Counted from the stretch's first letter, positions 27,856 to 37,662 are shown. The stretch is 64,000 bases of DNA from Terriglobia bacterium (GCA_020072805.1 JAIQGC010000009.1:62001-126000), one strand, 5' to 3'. Notes: generated by a model from the sequence alone, not told the origin. Numbers and translations are program-made.

Positions 27856-28010
27856 GTCTCAACCGCTCCGTAATTCCCGCCTCTAAATCTCACTCTGAGA
27901 TGTTTGCGACTTTTGCCGAGGGTTGCTCATAGGACAACGCCCATTCCATCCATCTTGACTCAAACTGAGAAAACCCGATACGGTTACACTGCAACGGTTC
28001 AAATTGAGAC
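27856..28010. promoter_or_regulatory. Cluster of activator dyad sites upstream of che operon 1
   Basis: Four related elements: GTCTCA half-site (27856-27861), TCTCA-CTC-TGAGA (27888-27900), CTCA-AAC-TGAG (27959-27969) and TTCA-AAT-TGAGAC (27998-28010). They lie about 120-275 bp upstream of the -24 element, a normal distance for sigma54 activators. All match the model GTCTCA-N3-TGAGAC, whose perfect copy is at 35017. Confidence 0.62.
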
Positions 28011-28125
28011 ACACGCTGCCCCCGACCCCTTGCGTGTCACTAAAAAATCGTCTTCGTCACGTCCTTCTGCCCTCTCAGGAGTTCCTCGAGGTGTACGTCA
28101 ACCCTCCGCTCGCGCGGAAGAATTG

Positions 28126-30396
28126 ATGGACCTGGCTCTCGACGCCGCTCAGGCCAGGAGTCTCCCCGATTTTCTTCGCAACTTTGCGGGACGCGCGGGC
28201 CGCATGCTGGACGCGCAATGGTCCGCTGTGGCGGTTTACGGTCAGGATGAAACGCAGCTTTATTCCAACGCTCCCAGGCAAACCGGCACGCTTCCTGCCG
28301 GAGACTTCTTCGCCAAGGCCATTCTCGACGTCGCCGCCAAATCCCAGGAGGAAATCTTTATCCTCCCCTTTGACGCTCCGGAATTCTCTCCACAGGGCTC
28401 GTCCGGCCAGCATCTGGAAGCCATCGTCGTGCGCATCGATTCGAGTGAAGGCGAGCGCCTGGGCTGCATCTGCCTTCTACGCAAGCCCCAGCCGGTCGAG
28501 GAAGCCGATCGCCGTCTGCTCCAGGCCCTGGCCAGCCATGCGGCTCTTTCCCTCGTCAATTTCCGCCGTTTTTCTCAACTCGAACACTCCAAACGGCAAT
28601 GGGTCGAGGACATTGACGCCATCACCGACTATATTGTGGTCCACGACCGTTCCTGGCGCATTCTCCGCACCAACCGTTCTCTTTCTCTCGTCCTGGGCGC
28701 TGAACCCGCGGCTCTTGTCGGCCAGCCCATGAACCGCCTGCGGGCCATTTCTGGCAGCGGCAGTTCGCTCCCCTGCCCACTGTGCCGCGACCCCCACCGG
28801 GCCCACGAAGAGTTCATGTTCACCGCGGATCAGAGCACTTTTCTCGTCTCCACTTCCCGCACCTCTCACTCCGCGGAAAAAGACGAACGCACCATTCACG
28901 TCCTCAAGGACATCACCGACCGGCTGGAAGCCGAGCGCCGCTATCGCGATCTCTTTAACAGCATTCAGGAGGGGCTGTTCTTCGCCACCCCCGAAGGCCG
29001 CTTCGTCGACGTCAACGAAGCCATGGTGAGCATGCTCGGCTACGGCTCCCGCCGCGAACTCCTGCTCGCCGACGTCAGCAACCATCTCTATCCCGATCCC
29101 GGCTCGCGCAAGCGCGTCCTCCAGGCCCTCGCCCATGGCGGAGTGCTCCGCAATCATGAAGAAACCCTGCGCCGCAAGGACGGTTCTCTCCTCCATACCC
29201 TTCAGAATCTCACCGCGGTGCTCACCCCCCGAGGAGAAATCTTGCAAATTCGCGGGCTCATGCTGGATGTCACCGAACAGCGCCTCTTTCAAGCCCAGTT
29301 GCAGCGCGAGCGCGACTTCAACCAGAAAATCCTGAACACCACCCAAAGCATGATTCTCGTTCTGGATACCGCCGGTTTGATTGCCTATGCCAACCGCCGC
29401 TGCTACGACGTTGGTTACCGGGAAAGTGATCTCATCGGCCATCGCCTTGTCGAATGGGTCGAACCCAATCAGCGCAGGGAATTCGATGAAGCCCTGCGGC
29501 TCACCGCCCAGGGCCACCAGATGGAAAATATCGAAATCCGCCTTCGCCGCAGCGATGCCTCCCTGGGCCACTTCTCCGTCAGCTTCAGCCCCATGCGCGA
29601 TGAACAGGCCGTCGTCAACAACATCGTCGTGGTCATGACCGACATTACCGACGCTACCATTCTCCACGCCAAACTCGCTCATTCCGAGAAAATGGCCACT
29701 CTCGGCCAGTTGGTCTCCGGCGTGGCCCACGAGGTCAATAATCCCCTCGCCGCCATTCTCGGCTTTACCGACCTCCTTCTTGAAAACCCCGCAATTCCCG
29801 AGGATGCCCGCGGAGAATTGCGCATCATTCTCCAGGAAACTCAGCGCACCAAGGTCATCGTGCAGGACTTGCTCAGCTTCGCCCGCCAGCGCCCCGCCCG
29901 CCGCGAACCGGTTCAGCTGAATGCCGTGCTCCGGCAGACCATCAAGCTGCGCAACTACGATTTTGAAAGCCACGGCGTTGAACTCATCGAATCCCTCCAG
30001 GACAACCTGGGCTCCGTCCTCGGCGACCCCCAGCAGCTTCAGCAGGTTTTCCTTAACATCCTGAATAACGCCTATGACGCCGTTCAGGAAGCCGCGCGCC
30101 CCGGCCGCATCGAAGTCCGTTCTTCGCAGATCGGCCAGGAAATCGAAATTACGGTCACCGACAATGGCAGCGGCGTCGCCGACCCCGTGCGCATTTTCGA
30201 CCCCTTTTACACCACCAAGCCTCCGGGCAAGGGCACCGGCCTGGGCCTCAGCATCTGCTACGGCATTATGAAGGCGCATAACGGCGAGATTCTCTGCTGG
30301 AATAACACCGCCGGCGCAGGCTGCACCTTCGTGGTCCGCATTCCCGTCTCTGCCGAGCCCGCTACCGCCTCCGCCGCGATGGAGGCAGGCCGTTGA
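28126..30396 (+). CDS. GAF/PAS sensor histidine kinase
   Basis: Cytoplasmic-looking kinase of 756 residues with no membrane helix. Order: GAF domain (about 5-145), three PAS domains (about 150-270, 280-390 and 400-520), HisKA with His535 in SGVAHEVNNPLAAIL, and an HATPase with LNILNNAYDAVQ, DNGSGV and GKGTGLGLSI. The second cysteine-containing PAS (SLPCPLCRDPHRAHEE) could bind a metal or cofactor. ATG 28126 is chosen because GGAAGAA lies 5 bases upstream; the frame stays open back to TTG 27904 through the dyad-site region. It couples directly to the receiver gene and NtrC-type regulator downstream, which are its likely partners. Confidence 0.9.
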   Translation: MDLALDAAQARSLPDFLRNFAGRAGRMLDAQWSAVAVYGQDETQLYSNAPRQTGTLPAGDFFAKAILDVAAKSQEEIFILPFDAPEFSPQGSSGQHLEAIVVRIDSSEGERLGCICLLRKPQPVEEADRRLLQALASHAALSLVNFRRFSQLEHSKRQWVEDIDAITDYIVVHDRSWRILRTNRSLSLVLGAEPAALVGQPMNRLRAISGSGSSLPCPLCRDPHRAHEEFMFTADQSTFLVSTSRTSHSAEKDERTIHVLKDITDRLEAERRYRDLFNSIQEGLFFATPEGRFVDVNEAMVSMLGYGSRRELLLADVSNHLYPDPGSRKRVLQALAHGGVLRNHEETLRRKDGSLLHTLQNLTAVLTPRGEILQIRGLMLDVTEQRLFQAQLQRERDFNQKILNTTQSMILVLDTAGLIAYANRRCYDVGYRESDLIGHRLVEWVEPNQRREFDEALRLTAQGHQMENIEIRLRRSDASLGHFSVSFSPMRDEQAVVNNIVVVMTDITDATILHAKLAHSEKMATLGQLVSGVAHEVNNPLAAILGFTDLLLENPAIPEDARGELRIILQETQRTKVIVQDLLSFARQRPARREPVQLNAVLRQTIKLRNYDFESHGVELIESLQDNLGSVLGDPQQLQQVFLNILNNAYDAVQEAARPGRIEVRSSQIGQEIEITVTDNGSGVADPVRIFDPFYTTKPPGKGTGLGLSICYGIMKAHNGEILCWNNTAGAGCTFVVRIPVSAEPATASAAMEAGR

Positions 30397-30793
30397 AGCC
30401 AATCCCCGCGAAAGCAATGCAAGAGCCAACCCGCATCCTGCTCATCGAGGACGAGCCTTCCGTCACCGCTTTCCTCTGCGCCGCTCTCGAACGTTCCGGC
30501 TACCGCGTCGAACCGGCCCACTCCGGCGCGGAAGGAATCGAGCGCCTGGCCTCCGGCAACTTCGGCGGAGTCATCTCCGACATCCGCATGCCCGGCAATG
30601 TCAATGGCGCGGACGTGCAAAGCTGGATTCAGCGCCACCGCCCGGACATGTGCAAGCGCTTGATCCTCATCAGCGGCGATACCGCCAACCTCGAAACGCA
30701 GGAGCTGCTCGCCCGCTGCGGCGCGCCCTTTATCGAGAAACCCTTTCGAGTCCAGCATTTACTTTCCATCGTGGAGAAAACCTTCGGAAAACC

Positions 30794-30797
<4 letters not shown>
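30393..30797 (+). CDS. Single-domain response regulator between kinase and sigma54 activator
   Basis: Receiver protein of 134 residues: acidic pair in LLIEDEPSV, phospho-acceptor Asp63 in GVISDIRMPGN, Thr/Ser region LILISGDTA and Lys in FIEKPFRV. No output domain. The start is TTG 30393, overlapping the kinase stop (TTGA) with GGAGG 7 bases upstream; ATG 30417 is an alternative without a clear ribosome site. It overlaps the next gene by ATGA. It may act as a phosphate sink or relay partner competing with the NtrC-type receiver. Confidence 0.88.
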
Positions 30798-32230
<1,433 letters not shown>

Positions 32231-32282
32231 TTGTTCTCTTGGAATTGCCCGGCAACTCTCCATCGGGGCAGGCGTGCGTATC

Positions 32283-32361
32283 CCAAATTGAGACGGCCGA
32301 GATTCTCGCGCATCCCTTCCGCGAGACAGTTTCGTGAGACAATCCTGTGTCACCCTGAGAC
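32283..32361. promoter_or_regulatory. Activator dyad sites upstream of the 32.55-kb operon
   Basis: Two dyads, CCA-AAT-TGAGAC (32283-32294) and GTGTCA-CCC-TGAGAC (32347-32361), plus a half-site TGAGAC at 32335-32340. They lie 85-163 bp upstream of the -24 element at 32446, in the gap after the NtrC-type gene. Confidence 0.62.
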
Positions 32362-32445
32362 GGGCGTATCTGTCAAGTTCCCACCCTCGTCCTTAACCCT
32401 CTATTTTTCAGTACCCTAACATCTCCCTCTCCTGATCTTCCCTTT

Positions 32446-32459
32446 GGCTCCCAGCGTGC
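32446..32459 (+). promoter_or_regulatory. Sigma54-type promoter of the 32.55-kb operon
   Basis: TTTGGCTCCCAGCGTGCTTG contains GG at 32446-32447 and GC at 32458-32459 with ten bases between. Expected start is near 32470, about 80 bases before GTG 32552. The -12 core CGTGCT matches the promoter at 35151. Confidence 0.62.
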
Positions 32460-32551
32460 TTGTTTCCCTGTGGGATCTATCCGTTCATCCTGCTCCGCTT
32501 CCCTGCGGGCGGGAGACCTGGAAGATCCACACATACGGGACGAGAAACCGA

Positions 32552-32902
32552 GTGAAACCAACGGGTGAAGCGGTCGTAGCAGGCCGGGAGCCAGCATGCA
32601 CCGAACAACTGGTGCGCTTCTTCCCGCAAGCCGTCGCGCTGCGGGTTGCGGTGCAGGTAACCGCACTGCGTCCGGGCAGAACCAGGCTTTCCGAGCGCAC
32701 CATCATTGAATACGGCTCCTCGGACAACGCCATTTTTCTCAGCAATTTGCCGCTCGAATTTGATGACCGCGTTTTGATCGAATGCAATCCCGGCCCGGGG
32801 CGCAACAAGGCCGCCGTGATTGCCGTGCAGTACCACGAGGGAAAAAAAGCCGTCGCCGTTCGTTTCCTCGATGGATCTCGTGACTGGATAATGCAACCGT
32901 GA
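32552..32902 (+). CDS. Small PilZ-like barrel protein
   Basis: Protein of 116 residues whose second half looks like a degenerate PilZ-type barrel: RTIIEYGSSDNAIFLSNLPL, then DRVLIECNPGPGRNKAAVIAV and KKAVAVRFLDGSRDW. The RxxxR and D/NxSxxG c-di-GMP motifs are not intact, so ligand binding is doubtful. GTG 32552 is chosen as it lies downstream of the predicted sigma54 start; the open frame upstream (to 32444) would lie inside the promoter. The stop overlaps the next start (GTGA). First gene of an operon with two further unfamiliar genes. Confidence 0.68.
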   Translation: MKPTGEAVVAGREPACTEQLVRFFPQAVALRVAVQVTALRPGRTRLSERTIIEYGSSDNAIFLSNLPLEFDDRVLIECNPGPGRNKAAVIAVQYHEGKKAVAVRFLDGSRDWIMQP

Positions 32903-34335
32903 CCACCCTATCAAAAACCGCCCTTCCTCCAAACGTCAAGCCCACGCAGCGCCCCAACCCGCAGTGGGTGGAAGCGCGCTCCGTCTTTCCAATTTACCTG
33001 GCCATCGCCAAGCAGGTTGGTGCTCCCATCCCAGTGGGCGCCGACAAGAAACCTCTTCCGGAAATTCCCAGCGCGGAGCTCTTCGGCCAGGTTCGCACCT
33101 GGCTGGACAAAATCGACCAGATCGTCCAGCCTCATCAACTGCGCCAGCTGCTCCAGGTCACCATGCTCAACGCCAGCGAGGGCGGATTGCGCGCCATGAT
33201 CCTCCGCTACCTGCGCAAGACGGCCAAGGAGACCCTGGATCGCGACAAGATCGATTTCCTGCTGGTGCAGTACTTCGTCCTCTGCGCTCCCCCGCAGGTT
33301 TACCATGACGCTCTCGGCCTGGAAACCGTGGCTCAGGTCATGCGCCCGGTCCTCGGTTCCGTCGACCCCACGCCCCTGGAATGGTGCGCCCCGCTGGAAA
33401 CGATGATTGCCTCGATGCAGGCCTGCCGCAGTCTTCGCGACATGCTCAAGACCAGCTTCATCCTGGAAGGCCGCCGCGTGAAAGAAAAAGCCGGAGGGAT
33501 GTTCTATGACCCCACGGCCCTGCTGTCTTTCATCCGCTTTAACTTTTTGGTCCGCCGCACACTGATCGAGCTGATGCACGCCGATTTGCAGGCCATTCGC
33601 ACGGCCCTGGGCGCTCTCTCCGACGCGCACGTAAAATCCCTGGACTGCAAACCCGCCGGCCTTTCTTCCGCCGAGCCGATTCAGAAAATCCTGCAAATCA
33701 CCAAGGAATGGAAACAGCCGTTCCAGGGCGAATACAACGAGCGCACCGTCAGCTCCGCTTTCGATAAACTCCTGGCCCTGCGCAGCATTGCTGAACAGGC
33801 CGTTCAATCTCTTCGCGCCGGCCCGCCCAAGAGCGCCCCCGCCGCCACAAAGCCCGCGGCCGCTCAGAAACAGCAGACCCCGTCTGCCTCTCCCGCTCCC
33901 GCCGCTAAACCGAAAGCCGCGGCGCCCCCGGCCCAGATTGATATCGAAGGCAGCATGGAAAAACTCTGGGAACAGCTCATCGCCTCTCCCCCCGAACGTG
34001 GCCGCTCGATGACCTCCGTGGAACTCGGCTCCGCCCGCATTCTCCTTTCCTCCTGGGAAGTTGTCGCTTTCATCAGCGCCGACAGCGCCACCGGCGAAGA
34101 TCTGCGCCGCGCCGTTGCCGCTCGGGCTATTGTCGCCGCCGCCGTGGACGCCGCAAAAAAATCGGGCAAGAAGACTGGCCTGCCTCCGGTCCTTGCCGGC
34201 GCTCGCGCCGAAGTCACCCGTTTGCAGGGCCGCGTGGAAGTCGCCAAGCAATCGAAGGACACCGAAGCCGCCGTCAATCTGGGTATTAGCATCAAGCGCT
34301 TGGCCTCTTCCATTGACGAGGCCGAAAAGGCTTAA
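32899..34335 (+). CDS. Unrecognised 478-residue helical protein
   Basis: I do not recognise this family. The protein is soluble, with no signal or membrane segment. Residues 1-300 are largely helical and rich in Leu (for example QPHQLRQLLQVTMLNASEGG and ACRSLRDMLKTSFILEGRR). A Pro/Ala/Lys linker occupies about 310-352. A second helical domain (about 353-478) ends in an Ala-rich coiled-coil-like stretch (RLQGRVEVAKQSKDTEAAVN). GTG 32899 overlaps the preceding stop. The two-domain plus flexible-linker layout and the location between chemosensory operons suggest a scaffold or adaptor, which is inference. Confidence 0.75.
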   Translation: MTTLSKTALPPNVKPTQRPNPQWVEARSVFPIYLAIAKQVGAPIPVGADKKPLPEIPSAELFGQVRTWLDKIDQIVQPHQLRQLLQVTMLNASEGGLRAMILRYLRKTAKETLDRDKIDFLLVQYFVLCAPPQVYHDALGLETVAQVMRPVLGSVDPTPLEWCAPLETMIASMQACRSLRDMLKTSFILEGRRVKEKAGGMFYDPTALLSFIRFNFLVRRTLIELMHADLQAIRTALGALSDAHVKSLDCKPAGLSSAEPIQKILQITKEWKQPFQGEYNERTVSSAFDKLLALRSIAEQAVQSLRAGPPKSAPAATKPAAAQKQQTPSASPAPAAKPKAAAPPAQIDIEGSMEKLWEQLIASPPERGRSMTSVELGSARILLSSWEVVAFISADSATGEDLRRAVAARAIVAAAVDAAKKSGKKTGLPPVLAGARAEVTRLQGRVEVAKQSKDTEAAVNLGISIKRLASSIDEAEKA

Positions 34336-34384
34336 AGTCAGCGCCGCCGGATATTGTCCGGCGTACCTTGGGGAGCAGCTTGTT

Positions 34385-35068
34385 TTGCGACACACGAATG
34401 TCATTGTTCTTACGGACGAAACCGAGTTCGCTCGCCTGCTGACCGCTTGCTGGCAGGCCGAACGCCACGTCCCGGCCATTGCCGTCCTCAATAGCGAACT
34501 TTGGCTTCGCCAACAGCATCTGCCTTGCGATCTCCTGGTCGTCGGCCCCATTCAGGATGGTCTTCTCCCCTCCATTCTTATCGCCCTCGACCCTTCCATC
34601 GCCGTCATTCTCTGCGCTCACGCCGATCATCGCGAATACTCCGACCTGCGCTCCCGCTATCCGCGCTTTACTCACATTCCCCTGCGCGAAGACTGGGCGC
34701 AAACCCTGCTCCTCGTCGCCGGCGAATCTCTGCGCCGCGTAAAAGCCATACAGTTGGCTCGCAACGCTCAGGAAGAAGCCGCCCAGAATGCTCGCGACGC
34801 CGTCCTCGGGAAATATATGGCCAACATGCAGAACGGCATCAACAACGCCCTGACCAGCGTTTTGGGTAACGCCGAACTTCTCTTGCTCGAACCCGGGCAG
34901 CTCTCCGCGCAGTCCCGCGACCAGGTCAAAACCATTCACAGCATGGCCCTGCGCATCAATGAGGTCATGCAGCGATTCTCATCACTGGTCAGCGAGATGC
35001 GCAGCGCTGAGACGGAGTCTCACAGTGAGACGTTAGACGCCCCTGCAATCACTTTGGACGGAGGGTGA
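34385..35068 (+). CDS. Degenerate receiver fused to a HisKA-like helix pair lacking the phospho-His
   Basis: Protein of 227 residues. Residues 1-120 have a receiver-like alternation (TNVIVLTDETEFARLLTACW, LLVVGPI, AVILCAHADH) but no phospho-acceptor in the usual context. Residues 135-205 resemble a kinase dimerisation domain (GKYMANMQNGINNALTSVLG, then a SLVSEMR end) in which the expected His is replaced (Gln-Asn). No ATPase domain follows. The start is uncertain: TTG 34385 behind GGGGAG is preferred; the frame is open back to 34061 inside the preceding gene. Its last codons contain the perfect dyad at 35017-35031. Probably a non-catalytic dimeric adaptor. Confidence 0.62.
   Translation: MRHTNVIVLTDETEFARLLTACWQAERHVPAIAVLNSELWLRQQHLPCDLLVVGPIQDGLLPSILIALDPSIAVILCAHADHREYSDLRSRYPRFTHIPLREDWAQTLLLVAGESLRRVKAIQLARNAQEEAAQNARDAVLGKYMANMQNGINNALTSVLGNAELLLLEPGQLSAQSRDQVKTIHSMALRINEVMQRFSSLVSEMRSAETESHSETLDAPAITLDGG
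35017..35031. promoter_or_regulatory. Perfect activator dyad upstream of che operon 2
   Basis: GTCTCAC-A-GTGAGAC is a perfect 7-bp inverted repeat, 120 bp upstream of the -24 element at 35151. A further TGAGAC half-site is at 35008-35013. It sits inside the end of the preceding coding region, so it is constrained by both roles. Confidence 0.65.
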
Positions 35069-35088
35069 AAATTTTAATGCCGGATGTT

Positions 35089-35109
35089 AGTTACTTGTTT
35101 TCAGTAACT
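35089..35109. other. AT-rich hairpin between gene at 34385 and che operon 2
   Basis: AGTTACT (35089-35095) and AGTAACT (35103-35109) can pair around a 7-base loop TGTTTTC. There is no U tract, so it is a weak terminator candidate; it could alternatively be an architectural (IHF-like bend) region between activator site and promoter. Confidence 0.4.
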
Positions 35110-35150
35110 TGAAGTTAGGCCGAACGTTTTGCCAAGGGAACCGGGAAGCT

Positions 35151-35164
35151 GGACACATACGTGC
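35151..35164 (+). promoter_or_regulatory. Sigma54-type promoter of che operon 2
   Basis: CTGGACACATACGTGCTTC has GG at 35151-35152 and GC at 35163-35164, ten bases apart. Expected start is near 35175, 28 bases before GTG 35203. It overlaps an upstream GTG at 35161, which argues that 35161 is not the translation start. Confidence 0.62.
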
Positions 35165-35202
35165 TTCTCTATCCCGTGGAAGAGTCTGTGGAGCTTGGTA
35201 GC

Positions 35203-35565
35203 GTGGACAAGATCATACTGATTGTTGACGATTCACCATCGCAGGTCCGGCTGATGCAGGACCTGTTATCGCACGAAGGCTATCATCCCGTGGGCCTGAA
35301 CGATCCCCTGCGCGTCGAGGAAACCATTACTTCCGAGCGGCCCTGCATGATTCTGCTGGATGTGGTCATGCCCGTGAAAAACGGATTCCAGCTTTGCCGG
35401 GAATTGAAGGGCAATTCGGATTTCAAGGCCATCCCGGTCATCCTGGTGACTTCCAAGAACACCGAGAGCGACAAATTCTGGGGCCAGCAGCAGGGCGCGG
35501 ACGGCTACATCACCAAACCGTTCACCCGCGATGAACTGCTGCGCGCCGTGCGGAGGTTCGTATGA
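35203..35565 (+). CDS. CheY/PilH-like response regulator, che cluster 2
   Basis: Receiver of 120 residues with VDDS, phospho-acceptor Asp53 in CMILLDVVMPVKNG, a conserved Thr in VILVTSKNTES and Lys in GYITKPFTRDEL. This is the PilG/PilH type found at the head of Pil-Chp-like clusters. GTG 35203 is chosen because it is downstream of the predicted transcription start and gives the family N-terminus; the frame is open from GTG 35161. It overlaps the CheW-like gene by ATGA. Confidence 0.88.
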   Translation: MDKIILIVDDSPSQVRLMQDLLSHEGYHPVGLNDPLRVEETITSERPCMILLDVVMPVKNGFQLCRELKGNSDFKAIPVILVTSKNTESDKFWGQQQGADGYITKPFTRDELLRAVRRFV

Positions 35566-36119
35566 GTCCTCTTCCCGGCAAGTTCAATCAGGCCATTGAC
35601 GATTTCCAGTTGTCCGCCGTCAATAGCGAGACCGATGCCCACCTGGAAAAAGAAAATGCCGGCCCGGCCCGCCACGCCTCGCCCGATAAACAGTTTTGCG
35701 TCTTTCGCTGCGGCCGCGAACGCTTCTGCCTTCCCGTCCTCGACGTGGAAGAAGTTGTCGAGTGGCCCCTGCTCACCAGGATCCCTCTCTCTTCCGCTTA
35801 TCTCATGGGCATTTTTAACCTGCGCGGCACCATTGTCCCCCTCGTGGACATTGCCATGACCGAAGGCCGCCGCCCCGGACTCTTGCCCAAGCACGTTGTC
35901 GTCGCCTCCTATCACGAAGGCGAACATCACGATGACATGCGCGTGGGCATCGCCGCCGACGAGGTAATTGGCACTTTTTCTGTGACCTCGGATGCCATGC
36001 TGGAACAGGGGCCGGACAACGTCCCCCACTGCGTGGGCATGCTTCGTCACGATGACCGGCTGGCGCTGATGATCGATCTTCGGCGCTTGCTGGAGGTTTT
36101 TCCGGGCCCTGCGATTTAA
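35562..36119 (+). CDS. CheW-like coupling protein (PilI type), che cluster 2
   Basis: Coupling protein of 185 residues with a 40-residue leader before the CheW fold: CVFRCGRERFCLPVLDVEEVV, then SSAYLMGIFNLRGTIVPLVDIAM and a C-terminal DDRLALMIDLRRLLEVF. It would link the receptor at 36208 to the hybrid CheA at 38597. The start overlaps the receiver stop. An 11-bp hairpin follows in the gap to the receptor gene. Confidence 0.88.
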   Translation: MSPLPGKFNQAIDDFQLSAVNSETDAHLEKENAGPARHASPDKQFCVFRCGRERFCLPVLDVEEVVEWPLLTRIPLSSAYLMGIFNLRGTIVPLVDIAMTEGRRPGLLPKHVVVASYHEGEHHDDMRVGIAADEVIGTFSVTSDAMLEQGPDNVPHCVGMLRHDDRLALMIDLRRLLEVFPGPAI

Positions 36120-36136
36120 CCGTGAACGGTAACACC

Positions 36137-36162
36137 CATCCCCGGCCGGGGGGCCGGGGATG
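36137..36162 (+). other. Strong GC hairpin inside che operon 2
   Basis: CATCCCCGGCC (36137-36147) and GGCCGGGGATG (36152-36162) are perfect complements around a GGGG loop. It lies 18 bases after the CheW-like stop and 46 bases before the receptor start. No U tract follows, so it looks like an RNA-processing or stability element, or a partial attenuator, rather than a full terminator. Confidence 0.6.
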
Positions 36163-36207
36163 AGTTGAGGATGAACTGATGATGAGCATTCGAAACTGGA
36201 GGAAGTC

Positions 36208-37662
36208 ATGAAAGCGAGACTGAGTTCCACAATCTGGGCGTTGGTCATGTGGAACGCTACTGCATTTTTCCTGATTCTGGCGCTGGCCTATTACGCCGGC
36301 CACGCCGTCGGCGGGGCCGCCGACTTCGGGTCCGCTTCCGGATCCGCGAAAGGAGCTCTCGCGGCAGCGGGGGTTCTCGCGCTGATTTCCATATTTACCG
36401 CCTTCAGCACCCTCAGCAAGCGCATCCTGCAGCCCGTCGAGGAGCTTTCCAACTTCTCCGAACGCCTGGCTGCCGGCGACCCGCGCGCCCGCGCCGATGT
36501 CAGCACCGGCGACGACCTCGGCTACATCGCGGACAATCTCAACCGCGCCGTCGTCAAGGTGGCCAAGGCCGCCTCCAACCAGGAAGCCAGCGAAGTTCTC
36601 CAGCGCAGCATTACCGAACTGCTGGCCGTCATCAACCAGGTGGCCCGCGGCGACCTCAGCCAGCGCGGCAAGGTCACCAACGACGCCCTCGGCAATGTCG
36701 TGGACTCCATCAACTTCATGCTCGACAACTTTTCCAAGGTTCTCGAGCGCGTCCGCAAGGCCGCTATGGAAGTCAACGGCAGCGCCAACAACATTCTCCT
36801 CGCCGCCGACGAAATGCAGGCCGGCGCCACCCAGCAGGACCAGGAAATCACCAACACCTCTTCCGCCGTGGAAGAGCTTACGGTTTCCATGAAACAGGTT
36901 TCCAATAACGCCGAAGCCAGCGCCGAAGCCGCGCGCCGCGCCCTCGACGCCGCCGAACAGGGCAACCGCGCCGTGCGCGACACCCTGGAAGGCATGCAGC
37001 GCATCCGCGCCTCGGTGCAGGCCACCGCCAAGAAGATCAAGTCTCTCGGCGACCGCTCTCTGGAAATTTCCGAAATCATCAACGTGATTAACGACATCAC
37101 CGAGCAGACCAACTTGCTGGCCCTCAACGCCGCCATCGAAGCGGCCCGCGCCGGAGAAGCCGGCCGCGGTTTCGCCGTCGTCGCCGACGAAGTCCGCAAA
37201 CTGGCCGAACATTCCCGCAGCGCCACCAAGGACATCGCCGCGCTCATCAAGGCCATTCAGGCCGAGACCAACGAGGCCGTCGTGGTCATGGAAGAAGGCA
37301 CCAAGGAAGTTGAAGGCGGCGCCCAACTGGCCGATCAGGCCGGACGCGCCCTCGACGCGATTTCCAGCGTCGTTCGCCAGTCCGCCGAACTCGTCCAGGA
37401 AATCTCTCTCGCTTCCAAACAACAGGTGCGCGGCACGGAAGGTGTCGCCCACGCCATGCAGATCATCTCCGGCATCACCCGGCAAACCTCGCAAGGCGTT
37501 CGCCAGACCGTGGGCACGGTCAGCCAGCTGGTCAAGCTCTCCGATCAGTTGAACGAAGCCCTGGCTCAATTCCGCGCCTTGTCCAAGCCTGGTTCCCCCG
37601 ATGCCAGTGACAATTCCACGGCCGCCCAGCACCTCCCGGTTCCGGCCGGAGCAGTCCGCTAA
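36208..37662 (+). CDS. Methyl-accepting chemotaxis protein (PilJ-like), che cluster 2
   Basis: Receptor of 484 residues with two membrane helices close together (about 10-30 and 46-66) and almost no periplasmic sensor domain, then HAMP-like region(s) (about 68-180) and a signalling coiled coil. The tip [23 protein letters not shown] is canonical. With only about 15 residues between the helices, it probably senses membrane, pilus or cytoplasmic cues rather than an external ligand. GGAGGAAG lies directly upstream of ATG 36208. Confidence 0.93.
   Translation: MKARLSSTIWALVMWNATAFFLILALAYYAGHAVGGAADFGSASGSAKGALAAAGVLALISIFTAFSTLSKRILQPVEELSNFSERLAAGDPRARADVSTGDDLGYIADNLNRAVVKVAKAASNQEASEVLQRSITELLAVINQVARGDLSQRGKVTNDALGNVVDSINFMLDNFSKVLERVRKAAMEVNGSANNILLAADEMQAGATQQDQEITNTSSAVEELTVSMKQVSNNAEASAEAARRALDAAEQGNRAVRDTLEGMQRIRASVQATAKKIKSLGDRSLEISEIINVINDITEQTNLLALNAAIEAARAGEAGRGFAVVADEVRKLAEHSRSATKDIAALIKAIQAETNEAVVVMEEGTKEVEGGAQLADQAGRALDAISSVVRQSAELVQEISLASKQQVRGTEGVAHAMQIISGITRQTSQGVRQTVGTVSQLVKLSDQLNEALAQFRALSKPGSPDASDNSTAAQHLPVPAGAVR

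Noticed and set aside
28477-30429. Minus-strand open frame of 650 codons opposite the GAF/PAS kinase
   Set aside because: Antisense shadow; the sense strand shows ordered GAF, PAS and kinase motifs.
34061-34384. N-terminal extension of the receiver/HisKA-like protein from ATG 34061
   Set aside because: This part overlaps the preceding gene in another frame and encodes low-complexity Ala/Pro/Arg sequence without a ribosome site.
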